From Carettochelys insculpta (taxonomy: Eukaryota; Chordata; Testudines; Carettochelyidae): DNA of 64,000 nt. This document shows, one piece after another, positions 46,309 through 59,910 of this stretch. Position numbers and translations under genes: made by a program. The number at the start of each line of letters is the position of its first letter. Within the stretch, counting starts at the first letter, position 1. A model generated the notes under the pieces. The model worked only from the letters and a program-made list of their open reading frames with translations, searched no databases and was not told the DNA's origin. The DNA lies in assembly GCF_033958435.1 (NCBI RefSeq), contig NC_134141.1:98745001-98809000 (forward strand). Reading direction: 5' to 3'.

Positions 46309-46834
46309 TAGTGTCCCTGCAGCAGCCCAGGGAGCATTAGCGGGGGCCCTGCTTAGCTGTGCTGAGTACAAACTGACCTGAAGCTGGTGGCTATATACTC
46401 AGCATGGCTAAGCCTTGCCACCACTGCCACTCCCTGTGCTACAGTGGCCACACTATGATTTATCTTCTCACTAACTTGGAAAGAGTAAACACAAATAGGT
46501 GAAGACAAGTGAGGAATTACCTCCAAGCTCATAGCATTTGTGGGCAGACTCATGCTAGCTATGTTCCAGCTAACATGCTAAAAGTAGTTGTGTGGCCCGG
46601 GGCAGCATGGGTAGCAGTCTGAGCTAGCCACCTGAGTATAAACCCACTCCACATACCTTGTGCATGTACTTAATTGTAAGGCCTGAGTTGCCCTACCCCG
46701 CACCCTCATGCCATGCCTAGCTACGCTGCTATATTTACTGCAGACGCTCATGAAGAGCTAGCTAGTCTCTGCCTACTTGCGTTGGGAGCATGCTCTCAGA
46801 TGCAGTGTGTAGACATGTTCTTACAGCTCCCATC
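46309..46834 (+). repeat. MITE-like repeat with GCTAGC motifs
   Basis: From about 46515, 'tagctatgttccagctaacatgct' and the later inverted 'agagctagctagtct' together with a terminal 'gtgtgtagacatg' suggest a palindromic MITE. The part before 46515 is unidentified. It separates two pieces of the same L2. Confidence 0.5.
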
Positions 46835-47430
46835 TGTACACTTATGAATCACAAATCTTCCTGCCCCTCACTTCTTCCTCCTCTCAAACCCTCATTTTAG
46901 TCTGTTGTGCTTACTCCTCTCCAGGATATCTCACATCACCAGCTTACACTGCACATAGCTAGAACTGAGTACACTGTATCTCCTTCCAACTCTCCACATC
47001 TTTGGTTACAGTTGAACATACTACTACTTTCTCTGTCATGCTGAGCAAAAACCTATGAATCAACTTCAACTCCTCCCCCTTCCTCACATTCCACATCCCA
47101 GATGGGCTGAATTCATGAAACCTCTTTTTTTTTGTTTTTCTAAAAATCTGACTATTTTTCAGGCCACATAAATAAGACTTGTTTCTGGGCCCTCACCAAC
47201 TCCCATCTTGGTAAGCAGAACATTCACCTCTCTGGCCATCCCAATGCACACTTCCCACTTCCCCACTCTCCCTCCTTCCCAATCCATACAAAATACAGAC
47301 ACTAGGTTCGCATCTGGAAGCCATTGATGTGACCAAATACAATTCTCTCCGTGCTGAAAAATCAATTTCAACATTTTTGTCCATCCATTCAAGGTATAAC
47401 TGACATAATACTGTGCCCACTTGCCTTAAC
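46835..47430 (+). repeat. L2 LINE, downstream part, sense
   Basis: Pyrimidine-rich phrases ('ttcctgcccctcacttcttcc', 'ctccaggatatctcacatc', 'tctggccatcccaatgcac') follow the order of L2 after the block at 45620-45987. It is decayed. Confidence 0.55.
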
Positions 47431-49219
47431 AGCTTTTATTTAATGTTTTAAAAGTTTTTCATTCTTAGTCTTATAGTCTAGACTCCATTTCAGTTTACAG
47501 GGATTATTCATTGCAAAATTTCTTACTAGAATTGAGTGGGAAATGTTTTTTCCCCATCCTGCAAAAGAAGTTTAGCTTCAACAAATGCACATTTTCCAAT
47601 GGAAAACCTCTATTACCAACCCCAGAAAATGAGGATGTATAATAACCCACAGATGTGATGCTGAAAGACACAGTGCTAAAGTAATCCAGTAAGAGGAATT
47701 TAGATAAAGAATTGTTCTGAAGCAAAGTAAAACATCTTCTATATGTGCCATGCCATTAAGGTTTTTGTATTCATCACTGATTAACTATGGCCCATTGCTA
47801 CTTCAGCGGAAGTTACTTCTCTCCTAAGGCAGCAGAAATGAATGGGGAGAGCAGATGATATTCCTGTAAGAATTCAGTCAACCAGAATTATAGTGACTGA
47901 AGTCACTGAAGGTTACTTCTGTTCCTCATTCTACCATTATATAGCTTTTCTGGACAAAACAGGAAAATGTCTAAAACAGAATAAAGACATAAACTTCCAC
48001 CAACTCCATGTCCTAAACCTCTACCCCAATCTTTGAAATATGCTTGACAATTTTTTTTCTTTACTCACACATATATCTGCCTGTCTTTGTGTCTGCCTCC
48101 ATTAATTATTTTTCTTTCAATCTTTTAGGGAGATTTTTGTGCTCGGTGTATGCACACTATTAGTTAGTATAGATTTACATTTTATTTCTATACATTTAAT
48201 AGATGACCTAAAGAAATCATTTTCCCCCCACATGCTCTATAAGTTCTTAAGGTGCAGACAAAGATGTTGTTTAAGTCTCATAAATTTGGTTAACTTGCCT
48301 GATGTAAAATCAATAAGCTGTGGTAGAAATATGGCTTCGTAAGGCCTGAAGTATCCTAACTGCTTACTATGGAGTTATACTTATAAGTAACAGATGTTTC
48401 TCCTGTTTCTGCCTTGGTTACATCTGAATAATTCAGTTATAAAATTGTAGAGATGAGGGAATCCCCAAAACTTTGGAGTTCAGCTCAGAGAAGCATTCCA
48501 AAGGCCAGATGCTTATTCCAGCTCACTTACATTGAAGAGGTTCTCAGAATTCTCACAAATCACCATCCCCATTCAGTTCAAACCACCCATTTACCTACAG
48601 CAACATCCATTATTCAGAACTGGCATTGTCTTCTACTTTGTGGGATGAGGAGGGCAGAAGATTGACTACCCCTCACTCTAGCAACTTCCTTCCCAACTAC
48701 ATCATATGAATAGCATAGAGAATTGATTTGTTATCCATCTTAGGTACCATATGAGCATGTGCCAGAACTCCCTGGTCATAATTCCCAAAAAGGTAGTTTT
48801 AGAAGTCCAATAGGACTATGAGTCAATGCATGCAAAGTTGAAACTCCAAATAACAAACCTTTCTAAGTAAGAAAGTATTACATTTAATTGTGATTTTCAT
48901 GTCTAAAAATAGATGTGTTATGTCTGGATCTAAAACATTGTGAGAGAAACCCCGTAACAGCAGTCATCAGCCCCTCCTACTTACAGGTTGACACTGCAAA
49001 AGTTTTCAGTCTTTCATACATGTATATATTGAGAGGTACACACATGTATATAGGATACACCCTTCTGTGAGACCTTTAGTGACAGGATTAGTTTTTAATG
49101 AATAACTATATATTTTGTGAACGCTGACTTTTCTTAGCTTCTTCCTGCAGGCAGAGTCTTCTTCAGCCTTCAGCTATATGTCAATCCCCCAACAAAGCAG
49201 CATGTGCTTTATAACAATG
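47431..49219. other. gene-free AT-rich DNA
   Basis: No gene or clear repeat is seen. Confidence 0.5.
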
Positions 49220-49227
49220 ATCTAAGC

Positions 49228-49646
49228 CAGTGGTGAGAACCTGCAGCCTGTGGGCCCCATGCAGCCCATTGGGGTTGTATGTGTGACTCATAAGATATTT
49301 TGTTTACTGTTGTCCACCCCAGGTTGCCAAATTCCACTGGTTTGCATCTGCATAGGGTTTTTTTCCACTACCAGCATTACTAAAGTGACACCCACAGAGC
49401 AAGACCACATGAAGTGAGTTACATGCTGACTGCACATAACACTGACTGAGAGCCATGTTCTCCCTCTGCACCCAAAGTGTTGCTACTGTTCAATAAGTGT
49501 ACCTTGCAAATTCTAGGTACACAGGCGCTGTTAGCAAAACTATCCTACACTGGGAGACGGACTTGGTTATAACAAAATTGTGGCGCACTGAGATGAAGGA
49601 GGGCCACTCATGTGGGCCACTCACTAACCTAGGTTGCCCCTCACTG
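49228..49646 (+). mobile_element. hAT-type MITE with 8-bp duplication
   Basis: The left end CAGTGGTGAGAACCTGCAGCC and right end GGTTGCCCCTCACTG are inverted hAT-type termini. Flanks ATCTAAGC (49220-49227) and ATCTAAAC (49647-49654) form an 8-bp duplication with one change, as expected for hAT. It is 419 bp with no coding region. Confidence 0.85.
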
Positions 49647-50221
49647 ATCTAAACCAAGACCCTACTTCACCAAGATGCTTAGTCATGCACTGAATGTGAA
49701 GCATGCAAATACACAGTTTGAGGTGAATGGGACTACTCATGTACCTAAATTTGGGCACCTGTGTAAGTATCTGCTTGAATGCTGCTTTCCTGGAAGCCTC
49801 CCCTTTGGTTTCAGGGGAACAGGAACAGGCATTGTGATCTGCTAGTGCCACACTGGGAATAAGTTGTCAGTCATTCCTAAGTGATGGAGATGTGGGACAG
49901 ATATGCAATGGCCTACATGCTTCCTGACTCCCTGGTTCACCTGTGAATTTTTTAGAAAATGAAAATATATGAGAGAAGTGGTGAAGTTCTTAGGTAAAAA
50001 TAGTAAATCATGTCAGTGACATCTCTTTTGTGCAATACTTGGCATAAATGCTGTCCAAGAGACAGAAAGGAGTTGTCTGCTTTACTCTACTTTCTAAGGC
50101 AAGAGAGTAGAAGCAAAACAGGCATGATGGCACTTTAACAAGAAAGATAAAAAGCTGTGACTCCATGAGTCATGAAAAAAGGAAATAAAAGATGTCCTAT
50201 TTCTGACCATCTGCGAGGACC

Positions 50222-50506
50222 CTGCAACAGATAGTTTTAGAAATGGGTTTATATTGTTCATTTTTGAGCATATAAATATTTTAGTGTTGAGTCTGGATTT
50301 TGTTGTTGTTGTTGTTGTTATTAGCTATATAAATGATGCTATAAGATAGGATTGGCCTAACTGTGGCCAACTGCAACAGGTAGTTTTAGAAATGGGTTTA
50401 TATTGTTCATTTTTGAGTGTATAAATATTTTAGTGTTGAGTCTGGATTTTGTTGTTGTTGTTGTTGTTGTTGTTGATGCTATAAGATAGGATTGGCCTAA
50501 CTGTGG
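50222..50506 (+). repeat. tandem duplication, period 149 bp
   Basis: Copy 1 (50222-50370) and copy 2 (50371-50506) are almost identical. Each includes a (GTT)n tract of different length; copy 1 has an extra 'ttattagctatataaat'. Copy 1 ends with about 20 bases of the element that begins near 50487. Confidence 0.9.
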
Positions 50507-50868
50507 TTCATGAGCCACTTGCAGCTCTTTTACTATTAAAGTGTTGTTCACGGAACCTCTGTCCCTCCCCTCCCCACCACTCTTCCCCTATCAAACTGAT
50601 AGGGAGCTTTGAACTTCTGCCTTGCAGCATGGTGGTGGAGTAGGGGTTTCTGCCCAGTGGGGAGGGTGGAGTAGAGGTTTCAAACTTATGTGGCGCACCT
50701 GCTGCGGCACAGGGCTTCAACAGGAGTGGGTCTGAAGTCCTGAGTCATATCAGGTGCCTCCTGCAGGTCTGAAGGCCCAAGCCCCAGCAGATGTTCCCCA
50801 GGTCTCAAACTTCTGAACATTCTCCTAGGCAGCTTGGAAGGTCAGAAAGTTTAGCCACACATATTGTA
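50487..50868 (+). repeat. hAT-like repeat
   Basis: It begins 'attggcctaactgtggttcatgagcc' and ends near 'gaaagtttagccacacat', a loose inverted pair. The interior 'cttgcagctcttttac' is typical of a dispersed hAT-like element in reptiles. No 8-bp duplication was resolved, partly because the left flank is duplicated. Confidence 0.55.
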
Positions 50869-51969
50869 AGATAAATAAAAACTGCCCATTTAAAAATAGG
50901 AGTGATGCCTACATCATAGTTTTCAGGGGACTCTGCTTAGTGTGTGCTGCTCTTGAGTGACTGACTTAAAGCTGAGGACCAAGCCTGCAGGAAGAAGCCA
51001 AGAAAAGTCAGTGTTCACTGTACAAATAGTCATGCTTCAAAACAAATCCTGGTCACTGAAAGTTTGGTACAGAAGTTCCTTTTTCTTGGCTGTCCTTTCC
51101 CATTCCCCTGCTTCCTGGGTAAGGAAAGCCAATCAGAGCCATTCAATAGACCGATGGAATAAGTTGGCCCCTCAATATGTAAATCAGGAAAAGCTTCACC
51201 TCCTTCCTCCCCCCCATGTAAACAAGAGGCTGAGCACTGATGAAACATTGCATCTCTTTAATCACCAAGTCAACTGGGGAGCAGGTCAAATCATGTGCCT
51301 CTGACACCCCTTTTCTCCCACCTAGCAACTCTTTTTCCTCCCTGGAGATACTTGCCCATAAAGGGTACCTGAAAATAAAAAGGTTTCTCTTCATTTCCCT
51401 AAAATATGCTCCCTGTATGCTGTTCATCTCTGTTTAATGTCCCATGGACCCACTCCATCCTAATTCTTGCTGATGGCGGTCTACAGGGAGAAGGCGACCA
51501 GATACCCAAGCATTTCCCCGGCCTTCTCGGAGGTTCCTCTTCCTCACACTAGGCAGGCACAGTGGTAGAGAGGAGAGCAGAGAAAACTGGGGAAGAGGAA
51601 GAGAAAGGCAAAGTAGAAGGATTAAGGAGGAAACATAAGGAAGGCAAAGGATATATCTGGGGAATGGAAGCTTTAGCACACATCTGTGAACATTTTTTTT
51701 TAATTAGCAGGAGCCTTATATACATAGACTGATGTAAGGGGCTTGAATTGGGCATGGGGGTGACTTGGGTGTAATGTGTGCAAGAAAGAGACTTTGGACA
51801 CAGAACACAAGAAAATGGACCTCTGCTAGGAATGCTTTTCTTTAGGATGGTGGAAGAGTCTGCTTAATTTTGAAGGGAGAGAGCACAAAAATGTGTCCTG
51901 TTGTTATTATGTATTGTGCTACCCAAAGCCTCCAATGGGGACTTAGGTCCCATGGTGCTAGGAACTTTA
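50869..51969. other. gene-free DNA
   Basis: There is no gene. A purine-rich stretch at 51555-51665 and short open frames without domains are present. Confidence 0.5.
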
Positions 51970-52537
51970 CTGTTTGAAACTCTGTAGTCCAATACTCTTT
52001 GGTCCAGCAACATCCATAATCCAGCATAATTTTAGTTAGCTAGATGTCCACTTATCATAGGTGTGGCCAAGTTTCTCATGGTCCCATGAGGTTTGTTTAC
52101 AGCCACCAGTCCTGGTTCTCAGTGTTCTGTGCTGTTGTTTAGCAGTAATTTACTCCCAAATGCCTTCTGCAGTCAGGTCTACATTAAGAGGTAAAATTAA
52201 ATTTTTATATGCAAATCCAACTACAAGAATTGCATAGCTGGAGTCAACTTATCTAAAATCGATTTTTGCTGCCATCCACGTAACAGGAATACTGTGTCAT
52301 GGTGATACCATGAGAGTTCAATGTTTGCATCCCTACTAGGCACATTAAATAAAACCTTGGAGGATTTACTGCCAGTGTGTTGACCTTCCCATACATGTAG
52401 ACATACCTTACAAGCCCAGTAAGCAGTGGAAGTGTTGGTAATGCAGCTAGACAATATTGACTTCCCAGGGTTTGGGAAATTCTCTGGTTCCACACTGATG
52501 AAGTTCCAAAGGTGACAGGCGAGAGAGGTTCAACCTG
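51970..52537 (+). mobile_element. Tigger-like MITE with nested element
   Basis: The left end is decayed (CTGTTTGAAACTCTGTAG) after TA at 51968-51969. The right end GAGAGAGGTTCAACCTG is well kept and precedes TA at 52538-52539. About 240 bp of foreign sequence (52171-52408) explain why it is longer than the 319-bp copy. Confidence 0.8.
52171..52408 (+). repeat. MITE nested in Tigger-like element
   Basis: The ends AGTCAGGTCTACATTA and the reverse of ATGTAGACATACCT are inverted. Interior 'tgcatagctggagtcaactt' links it to the MITE at 2336. Flanking triplets TGC and TAC may be a changed 3-bp duplication of the TAA found in the unoccupied copies. Confidence 0.7.
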
Positions 52538-52539
52538 TA

Positions 52540-55500
52540 CAAAAACAGGAAAACAAGATCCATGTAGCTTTGCAGAGCTTACTATCTAAAATTCCAGTAC
52601 TGCAACGTATGTTAACATGAGCTTGTTATAAGCATGAAAACTTCCCAAGTAATGATTGTCTCTCCCTCCTTTGTGGGAAACTGCATGATGAAACATTTTT
52701 GAAGGAAAACGAGAAGATCTCATGTTGAAAAGAATTAAACTGACACATTGCATTTAAATTCTAAGTGAACATTTTCTAAATGATTTAACAAATTTTCCTG
52801 CACAGAAATATTTTTTTAGTAATTGCTTAGACAACTAGTTTAAAATTGTTATGGGATTTGTAGTCAGAAAAAAAATCATTCTCTAGACCTACCACAAACC
52901 TGTAAATTCAGTCTAAAGAACTGTAGTCTTACATAGTTAGTATTACTAATATGTATTGCTTCTGTGCCAACATGTTCAATTTTCTTTTGTGTGACAACTA
53001 ATTGGCATTTAAAAAGTCTGTACAGTTTATTAAACTTCAGCATGATCTTAAAAAATTTTGGGAGGAATCACTGTGTATTATAATTCTATAGTCACCAGGA
53101 TTAAATAGTAGCTTATGGCATGCTTAATATTATTGAAAAAATGTCTAAATAATACATTATAGTTCTTTTAATGGGATAGTCAATGATAACACCCAAAATC
53201 TCATTGATTATTCAAAAAATATCAGCTGTAGCTTGTTCATAGTTTTCATTTTAATAAAACAGTTCCACAGTGTACAAAATGAAAAAAACATTTCATTTAC
53301 TGTTTCCTTATACTGAGGTAAGCTAAATGTGGAACACGTCTACACCTAAAAATAAAATTAATCTTTCAGGCTTAATTAAAGGAAGTGTATGGAGACCCAT
53401 CTCTGTTTGCTCGTGTGATGTAAACCTATCTATTAGAGGAACATAGACAGTTATGCATTTGTAATTTTTTTCTGAATAAGAACAACTTTTTTTAAAGTAT
53501 GAAGATGGGCAAATCACTGTTACCCAGGTGTCATTTTTGCTTGCTTAGCATTAAAAGCTGTTTAGAAGTATGAAAATCTTTCACGTTTTTGCAATATGAG
53601 AAGAAATGGGGAAATGACCTGAACGTATGCAATACTTAAATGTTGTCAGATATTCTTCATATTTATATGCTTTGCCTGCCTCTCTGCCTGGGGTGATTTA
53701 ATACTACATTAAAGTAGAACCTGGGAGGACATCATAAACAGCTCTTGTTTAAAGGGCATTGTGAAGGAGAGCCTTTAATCTGATTGATGAAATAAATGGA
53801 AAGTAATCTATCCTCTATTCAACAGCTTGTTGATGATATGAAAGAATTCCTAGTCAAGCAAGCAAGGCTTTAAAGAAAAAGACCTCTTTCATCCTGTCAG
53901 CTTCTCATTTTTAGAAAAAGTTAAGTTTTTCATCATGGTTCAGGGGAGTTCTTGTAAAACGTTCATTGAAAATTTAAGAGCAATTACAGTGTCAGACAGC
54001 TAGAAAAATTGCTTTTACTGAGTGAGAGTTCTCTGACAGATGCATTGTGGGAGAATTGATTCTTTCTACGGGATAAGTGAATTGTCATTGTTAGTCTCTT
54101 CTCATGACATCTCGCTAGATGTCATCTGCTTTGTAACAGAAGATTTGAATCAGACAACTGTACTCAACACTAGACAGTGTCTAGATTAGTTCAGCAAAGA
54201 AATAAGCCTTTACTCTGCATGGCATCAACAGAGCTTTTAAAGATTATGGATGAGCAAGGGTTTCAGGAAAAGTTAGAAAAAATCAAAAACAAGGCTTTAT
54301 AGCCACTTCAGAGAGCCTGGATGTTTAACCTGTTAAGGAAGTCTGTCAAATCCTTGAGGAAACCACATAGAGAAAAGATCAATAGAATACCTACTGACTC
54401 CATTAGCTTGATGTAAAAAAAGGAAGAGAGAGGGAAACCAGCTCTTCCATGAGAGAAGCTGCATTATTCCAGGGATTATGCGGGATCAGTTCTCTTTACA
54501 GAAAAGAAGACAAGAAAAAGAATGAAGAATCTTGGTGGGCCAGAACGGGAGTGAAAGGGCTTGTCAGGTAATCTAACTGATGATAAGGGAGCAGTTTATT
54601 GACTAGGAGGTGTCTCTAATTAGGTGTTCATTAGCATAAGAGTAGGTGCCATTTCTAATCTTCAGTGAGACTGAAGAAGCAAGGATCAGAAATCAGGCTG
54701 TCATTCACTCTTTGCAAGCCATCAACTAACTTTTGCACAGCATATGCTTGCTAAACCCAGTTCTAGTTTTGTATTATTTTAAGGTTTTGGAAAGTAGGAA
54801 TACATTAAGTGCATTAGACGCCAGCAGTATTTTACCTAAATATTTCCATCAAAATTAAATCTTTATGCTGTTACTCTTATAAAGAAAATATTCTTTTAAT
54901 GAATGTGTGTGCATTAGTTTAATCTTCATAGGATCAACGTTGTAAAGAAAATATTGACTTAGGGTGTGTGTGCTTGTGTGCATAAGTTTGTGTATTAATT
55001 AATTAAGCAAGAGATAGCTTTGTATAGACTGAATAATGTATCTGTTTCTGAACAACTTTGGGTTTCTAAATCAGATAAGAACCTGACCTCATTAACCTTA
55101 TTAACATTTAAGTATAGCTAAACATTCTTAAAATGAATTATTACCAAAAAATCTTAATTTTAAAAAATTATTTGCCACATGCTGTGATCAGTATACACTT
55201 GGACAATTAATATCAATTAATATTAATTTTATGACCAAACCTTTAGTTAATATCAAACATATTGTGCTTTTATTTTCCCTGTGCACTTCACATGTTTGAA
55301 GGAGCACATACAGTGTGCCAATTAAAAATAGATATACCTTTCAGCTTTGCAGGAATTTTCCTTTGCATTTTCTGTTGTTTATGCACTTAATTAATTACAT
55401 CCATTACTGGGAAAACACTAGCATTTAGTGTTAAATAGCCTTGAGCATTTTGGATGTGTTTAATTTATTACATTTCTTTCAGTGTTCAACAGGATTGGCC

Positions 55501-58500
55501 TTGTCATTTTAAATAACTAAAGATTTTGGGGAGAGTAGGCCTGAACTAATCTACAATTACTTTCTTTAATATGTTTAGAACATCTTAAGTTTTTAATGTG
55601 TTGTTAAAACGTTCTGAAAGCTGCAGAAACACAGGCTGTCAGCACAACATTTTCAAGAAGGCTGTCTTCAAAAATCACTGATGTGTACTTCCAGTTCTAT
55701 TCCAGGTATTTTTGCCATTATGTTTTGCTAGACCCCGTTATTGGTGTTTATGAGTTGCTTGAATGAATTGATAGTTACGAGAAAAAAGGTGAACTTGTAG
55801 GCAAGAGAAATAGTAAAGTTCAAATAGAGCAACAAACAAAATTAATAGTGATTATTTTCATTGCTTTCATTTTTAATGTCTCCATAGTCATATATTTTCT
55901 TCTGGTCCTTTAAATAGTTTGCTGAGTAGTGCATCAGTTTTTCTGTCTGTCAGTTGCAGTACTACCTTCAGTGTGTACTAAAGATGCAGAAAACAGCATT
56001 GTTCAAAATAACCAAGTACTACTCTTACTGCAAAAGCTCTTTTCAGAACTCATCACGGAAAGGTTTTCCAAATAGTTAATTGTTAAATCTGAAGATCAAA
56101 TATGTGTAATTGGATTGCAAGATTTTTAACTGCCATGTAAATCAACTCTCCTTCAAATGAGAGAGAGAAAACAGTTTAAGTTAGCAATGTCTAGGGGAGA
56201 ATCATGCATAATATTACCTTAAATAAACCAATGCAATGCTTAAGAATAAGGTCCTGATAAGCCCACAGATGACAGCAGGAATCTCTTCACTGATCAAAGC
56301 ACCTTTCAGATCAGGCCCAGTGTTTACAAGCCAGACCTGGTAATACTTCTACACACTGCTTTTATTACTATCATGTAGATTTTTATTTTTATTATTGTAA
56401 AAGGAAAAATATTCATCTCTTAATTAACAGAAAATAAGATTTCACCACTACTTAACTTGTCAGCACGAAATAGGGAAAAACAACATGAAACTTCACAATT
56501 ATCCATAAACAGAAAGTGAATCATGGCAGGCAAAACTAGCTGAAAAACCCATAATCTTAATACTTTTTCAAATTTTCCATGTAATCTGTGGAAATGGAAG
56601 TTGTCTTTTTTCTTTTTTTTTTTTTTTACTATATCGTATAGCTCCTGATTCAAAGAACATCACTACAGTCATAAGACTTGGGGATTGTAGTTTTTCATCT
56701 CTACTGATATGTGCGGTAATAATGTCTCAACTTTAGAAATATTGTGCAGACGGAAAACTTGATATGAATTATGGATCTCAAAAAAGAGTAACTTTTAGTA
56801 GGAAATATCTGTATTTTAATTATGGTTTTTAAAAAAGCACATCCCCACCAAAACAGGTTTTGCTTTTGTCGTTTTGAGCCAGAAAATCTACTGAGTTAAA
56901 TGAGGAAAACCGTAAGTTTAATTTTTCATCATGTGCTTCCTTCTGGTATGGAAGTAATAATATGCCCAAGTTACTGATACATTTTCACTAGTCATGCTAG
57001 TACAGTCTGATGTTTCTTTTGGAATATTATCAAAATACATTGATCATTCCTTCTGTATGTCAATTTATCCTGTCATTGACTTACCTTATTTAATCTAGCA
57101 GGACACAGTAATTAATTCTCAAATATTATGGCATAAAGTATAATAGCTTTGAAGAAAAAATATATATATTATTAAGGAGCAAAAGAAAGTTTATGGTTAG
57201 GTAAATCTGGAATATATGGCTTTACTCTGGTATTCAGCTGCCAAAGTTGAATGTGATACAAGTCATCTGTGGTTATGTTTGTGTAAGGTTGTCTTTAGTG
57301 GCAGAGTATATTATCTAGTGTCACTTTATGAAACTTTCAATAGTGCAGCCTTTTTCATTTCCAGTATGTGTGTAAGAATTACTTTTATCTTTTTACTGTA
57401 TGAGAAAAGATAAATATTATCTGCTGTATATACCTGATGAAACACTTATCTTTTTGATAATTAATGAACCCATTTTAAGTACATGTTATGCTATCCATCT
57501 TTTGTGGTACTGAAATGGATGACAGTGTGATTATGCCTGTGAAAGATAAGTAAATGTGTATGCTCTTAGATCATCAGGCTTTTAAAATACCAGAAAGGTA
57601 AAAGTATGGTAAAATGAAGGGTATTTCTTATTCTTCTTAATCTTAACTGTAACTTATAGAGATTGCTGCCTTTTTATTCATAAATGTACAACATAGTATG
57701 CTACACATACACACATGTAAATTAAGGTACTCCAAAAACTGACTTTATTAATGTTTTACTTATATTCCATTTATACTCCCTCTGTAGACTGACAAAATGA
57801 TAATTGTGGTTCCACTGTACAATACATTGAATTTCACATTGGTGACTTTTTTTTTTTACACATAAGACACAGATGTGTTAGTAATCAAAAACAATTATAT
57901 GTTTAATATAAGATTACTCAAAGACTTATATTTTTAAAGTTAAGCTTTGAATTATGTTTCAATATCACTGTGAATATAAACTCATTTACTAAGTTATATT
58001 GAAAATGATAATTGATGGATACCTCAAAATATCTTTGTTATGGAAGAAAAGTATATACTTTGGCTGAATTTCATAATTGTGCAAGTATATGTCAAAAAAG
58101 TCAAAAAGATCCATTTAAGTGTCTCAAATGGTATAATTTTCGCCTTCTGTGTTACAGTATTGAATAATGTTCAATTATCTCATTTATCATGGCTTCTGGA
58201 AAAGCTTATACTATAAAGTCTGTTTATTAAGGGCAAAATTATAGTGTCAGATTCACACACGCTTATCTTTGAAAAGTGACTTGCAGGCTACATTTTACCC
58301 TTTTAAGGAAGAAAAAAAGGATTTAAATGGGAAAAGGTCAGTGGATCTCTGGGCATTACGGGCCAGGTCTTTCCCTTGATTCACATCTACAACACTTACT
58401 GGCATTGATAGAAATGCAGCTGGAGCTTGCAGGAAGTATAGAGTTGTTTATGGTCAGGAAAGTTTACACCAGGTTTCAGCCTTTCATTTGTCTGATGTGT

Positions 58501-59910
58501 ACATACAGCAATGGATGAAGTTTGTGTGTCTGCATTTCTACTAAAGTCAATGGTTGTAATTGTTATATAGTAGGCATGGGCCAAACTCAAGAGCTTGGGA
58601 AATTTAATCTCAATAAGCAAAACAAAGATTAGATGTTTATCTGAATATTATCTAAATTATCTGACTCTCTCAGGTCTGCCAAGCTGTCTGGAAAGTTCAT
58701 GAGTACAGGCTCTATTCTGAGGCTTACAGCATTTTTCGCTTCCTGATAGTGCGGGAAATAGTGGGAGAACAGCCTATCTCAGGCATTTTGACACATCTGA
58801 ATTTAACGTATGTGTTCTTGTTAATGGCTCCTAACTTTGCATATCTGGATGATAACAATGAACTACAAATATTTTTCTAATTATAGTCATTATTATGCTG
58901 GTCATGTACAGAAATAACTAGGAAGCCTGTTTTTGATTGATTTGTGGGAACAAAGCACATTATAGCTATGGTTAAATAGAGCCCTGCTGTATCCATATAC
59001 TCTAATGCTGATTTGTTAATTATAGGTAATAATAATCTATAAGCCAGTATTTTACTGACAGGAAGAATAATTTAAATAAAACTAGCACCAGTCTGAACCT
59101 TTGCTCTCAACTAAAGATGACTGGAAATACTTTCTGAAGTTTTAAAAACAGTGGTGTACTTTAGGTAACGTTTGTGTACATTGAAAATAACAGTAGCACA
59201 TGAAATAGCCTGCCAATATATGGAATCATGTCTGGCAATTATTTGTCAGAGATAGTTGTGGTCCCAAAAAAATTTAGAAGAAAAAAATAAAGCTAAAAAA
59301 GAAGTAGGAGATTGATAGATTTATTGATGAGACTCAAACTAAATCACTTGTCAATAAAATGTGTGTTGAAAAGTTAGTTAGTTAGTTAGTTCCTAGAAAA
59401 GGAAGTCTTTTGATTTGTTTTGGTTTTGTCAGGGGTGGGTAGTTTAGAAAGAATCTAATACTTGTATTGTCAAGTTATATGGCCAATACTATGGCAGTTA
59501 AGGCTTCTGGGTTTCCTATATATAAATAGTGTTCTTGGGAGGCAGAACTTTTCCAACAATGAATCCCCTTTTATTTTTGTTTGTTTGTTTGTTGGTTTGT
59601 TGGCACTATGTTCTTCCCCCTTAAAAGGCTGCATTGGGAAACATATTATTAATAGTTAATTTCCAGGGCAAGGCTGGCTAGTGTACTGAATAGCAGAGCC
59701 TACTCAAGGTAATCTGCTGCTCTAGGTGTGTGTGACTTTCTGGGGCATGAACCTTCCGTCGGCTTGGTAGTTATGGTAGAAGGAGCGGAGGGGGGAACTA
59801 AGCCTTCAGTCACCGTGAAACTTGCTGATGGGAGAGCAGCTTGGCCAAATTTGAATAAGGAGTGCTGAGAGCTGGCAGGCTCAGTGCCTATGCAACTCAG
59901 CCTTAGCTCA
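52540..59910. other. repeat-poor AT-rich block without genes
   Basis: More than 7 kb with no gene, no splice-flanked open frame of note and almost no recognisable mobile element. Small tracts: poly(A/T) runs, (TTAG)n at about 59378-59393 and (TTTG)n at about 59575-59600. Homeodomain-type TAATTA words are frequent (for example near 54995-55005 and 55388-55400), but in AT-rich DNA that is expected. Conserved non-coding elements could be present but cannot be shown from one sequence. Confidence 0.5.

Noticed and set aside
54950..55400. TAATTA-rich enhancer
   Set aside because: Such words are expected by chance in DNA this AT-rich. Without comparative data no regulatory call is justified.
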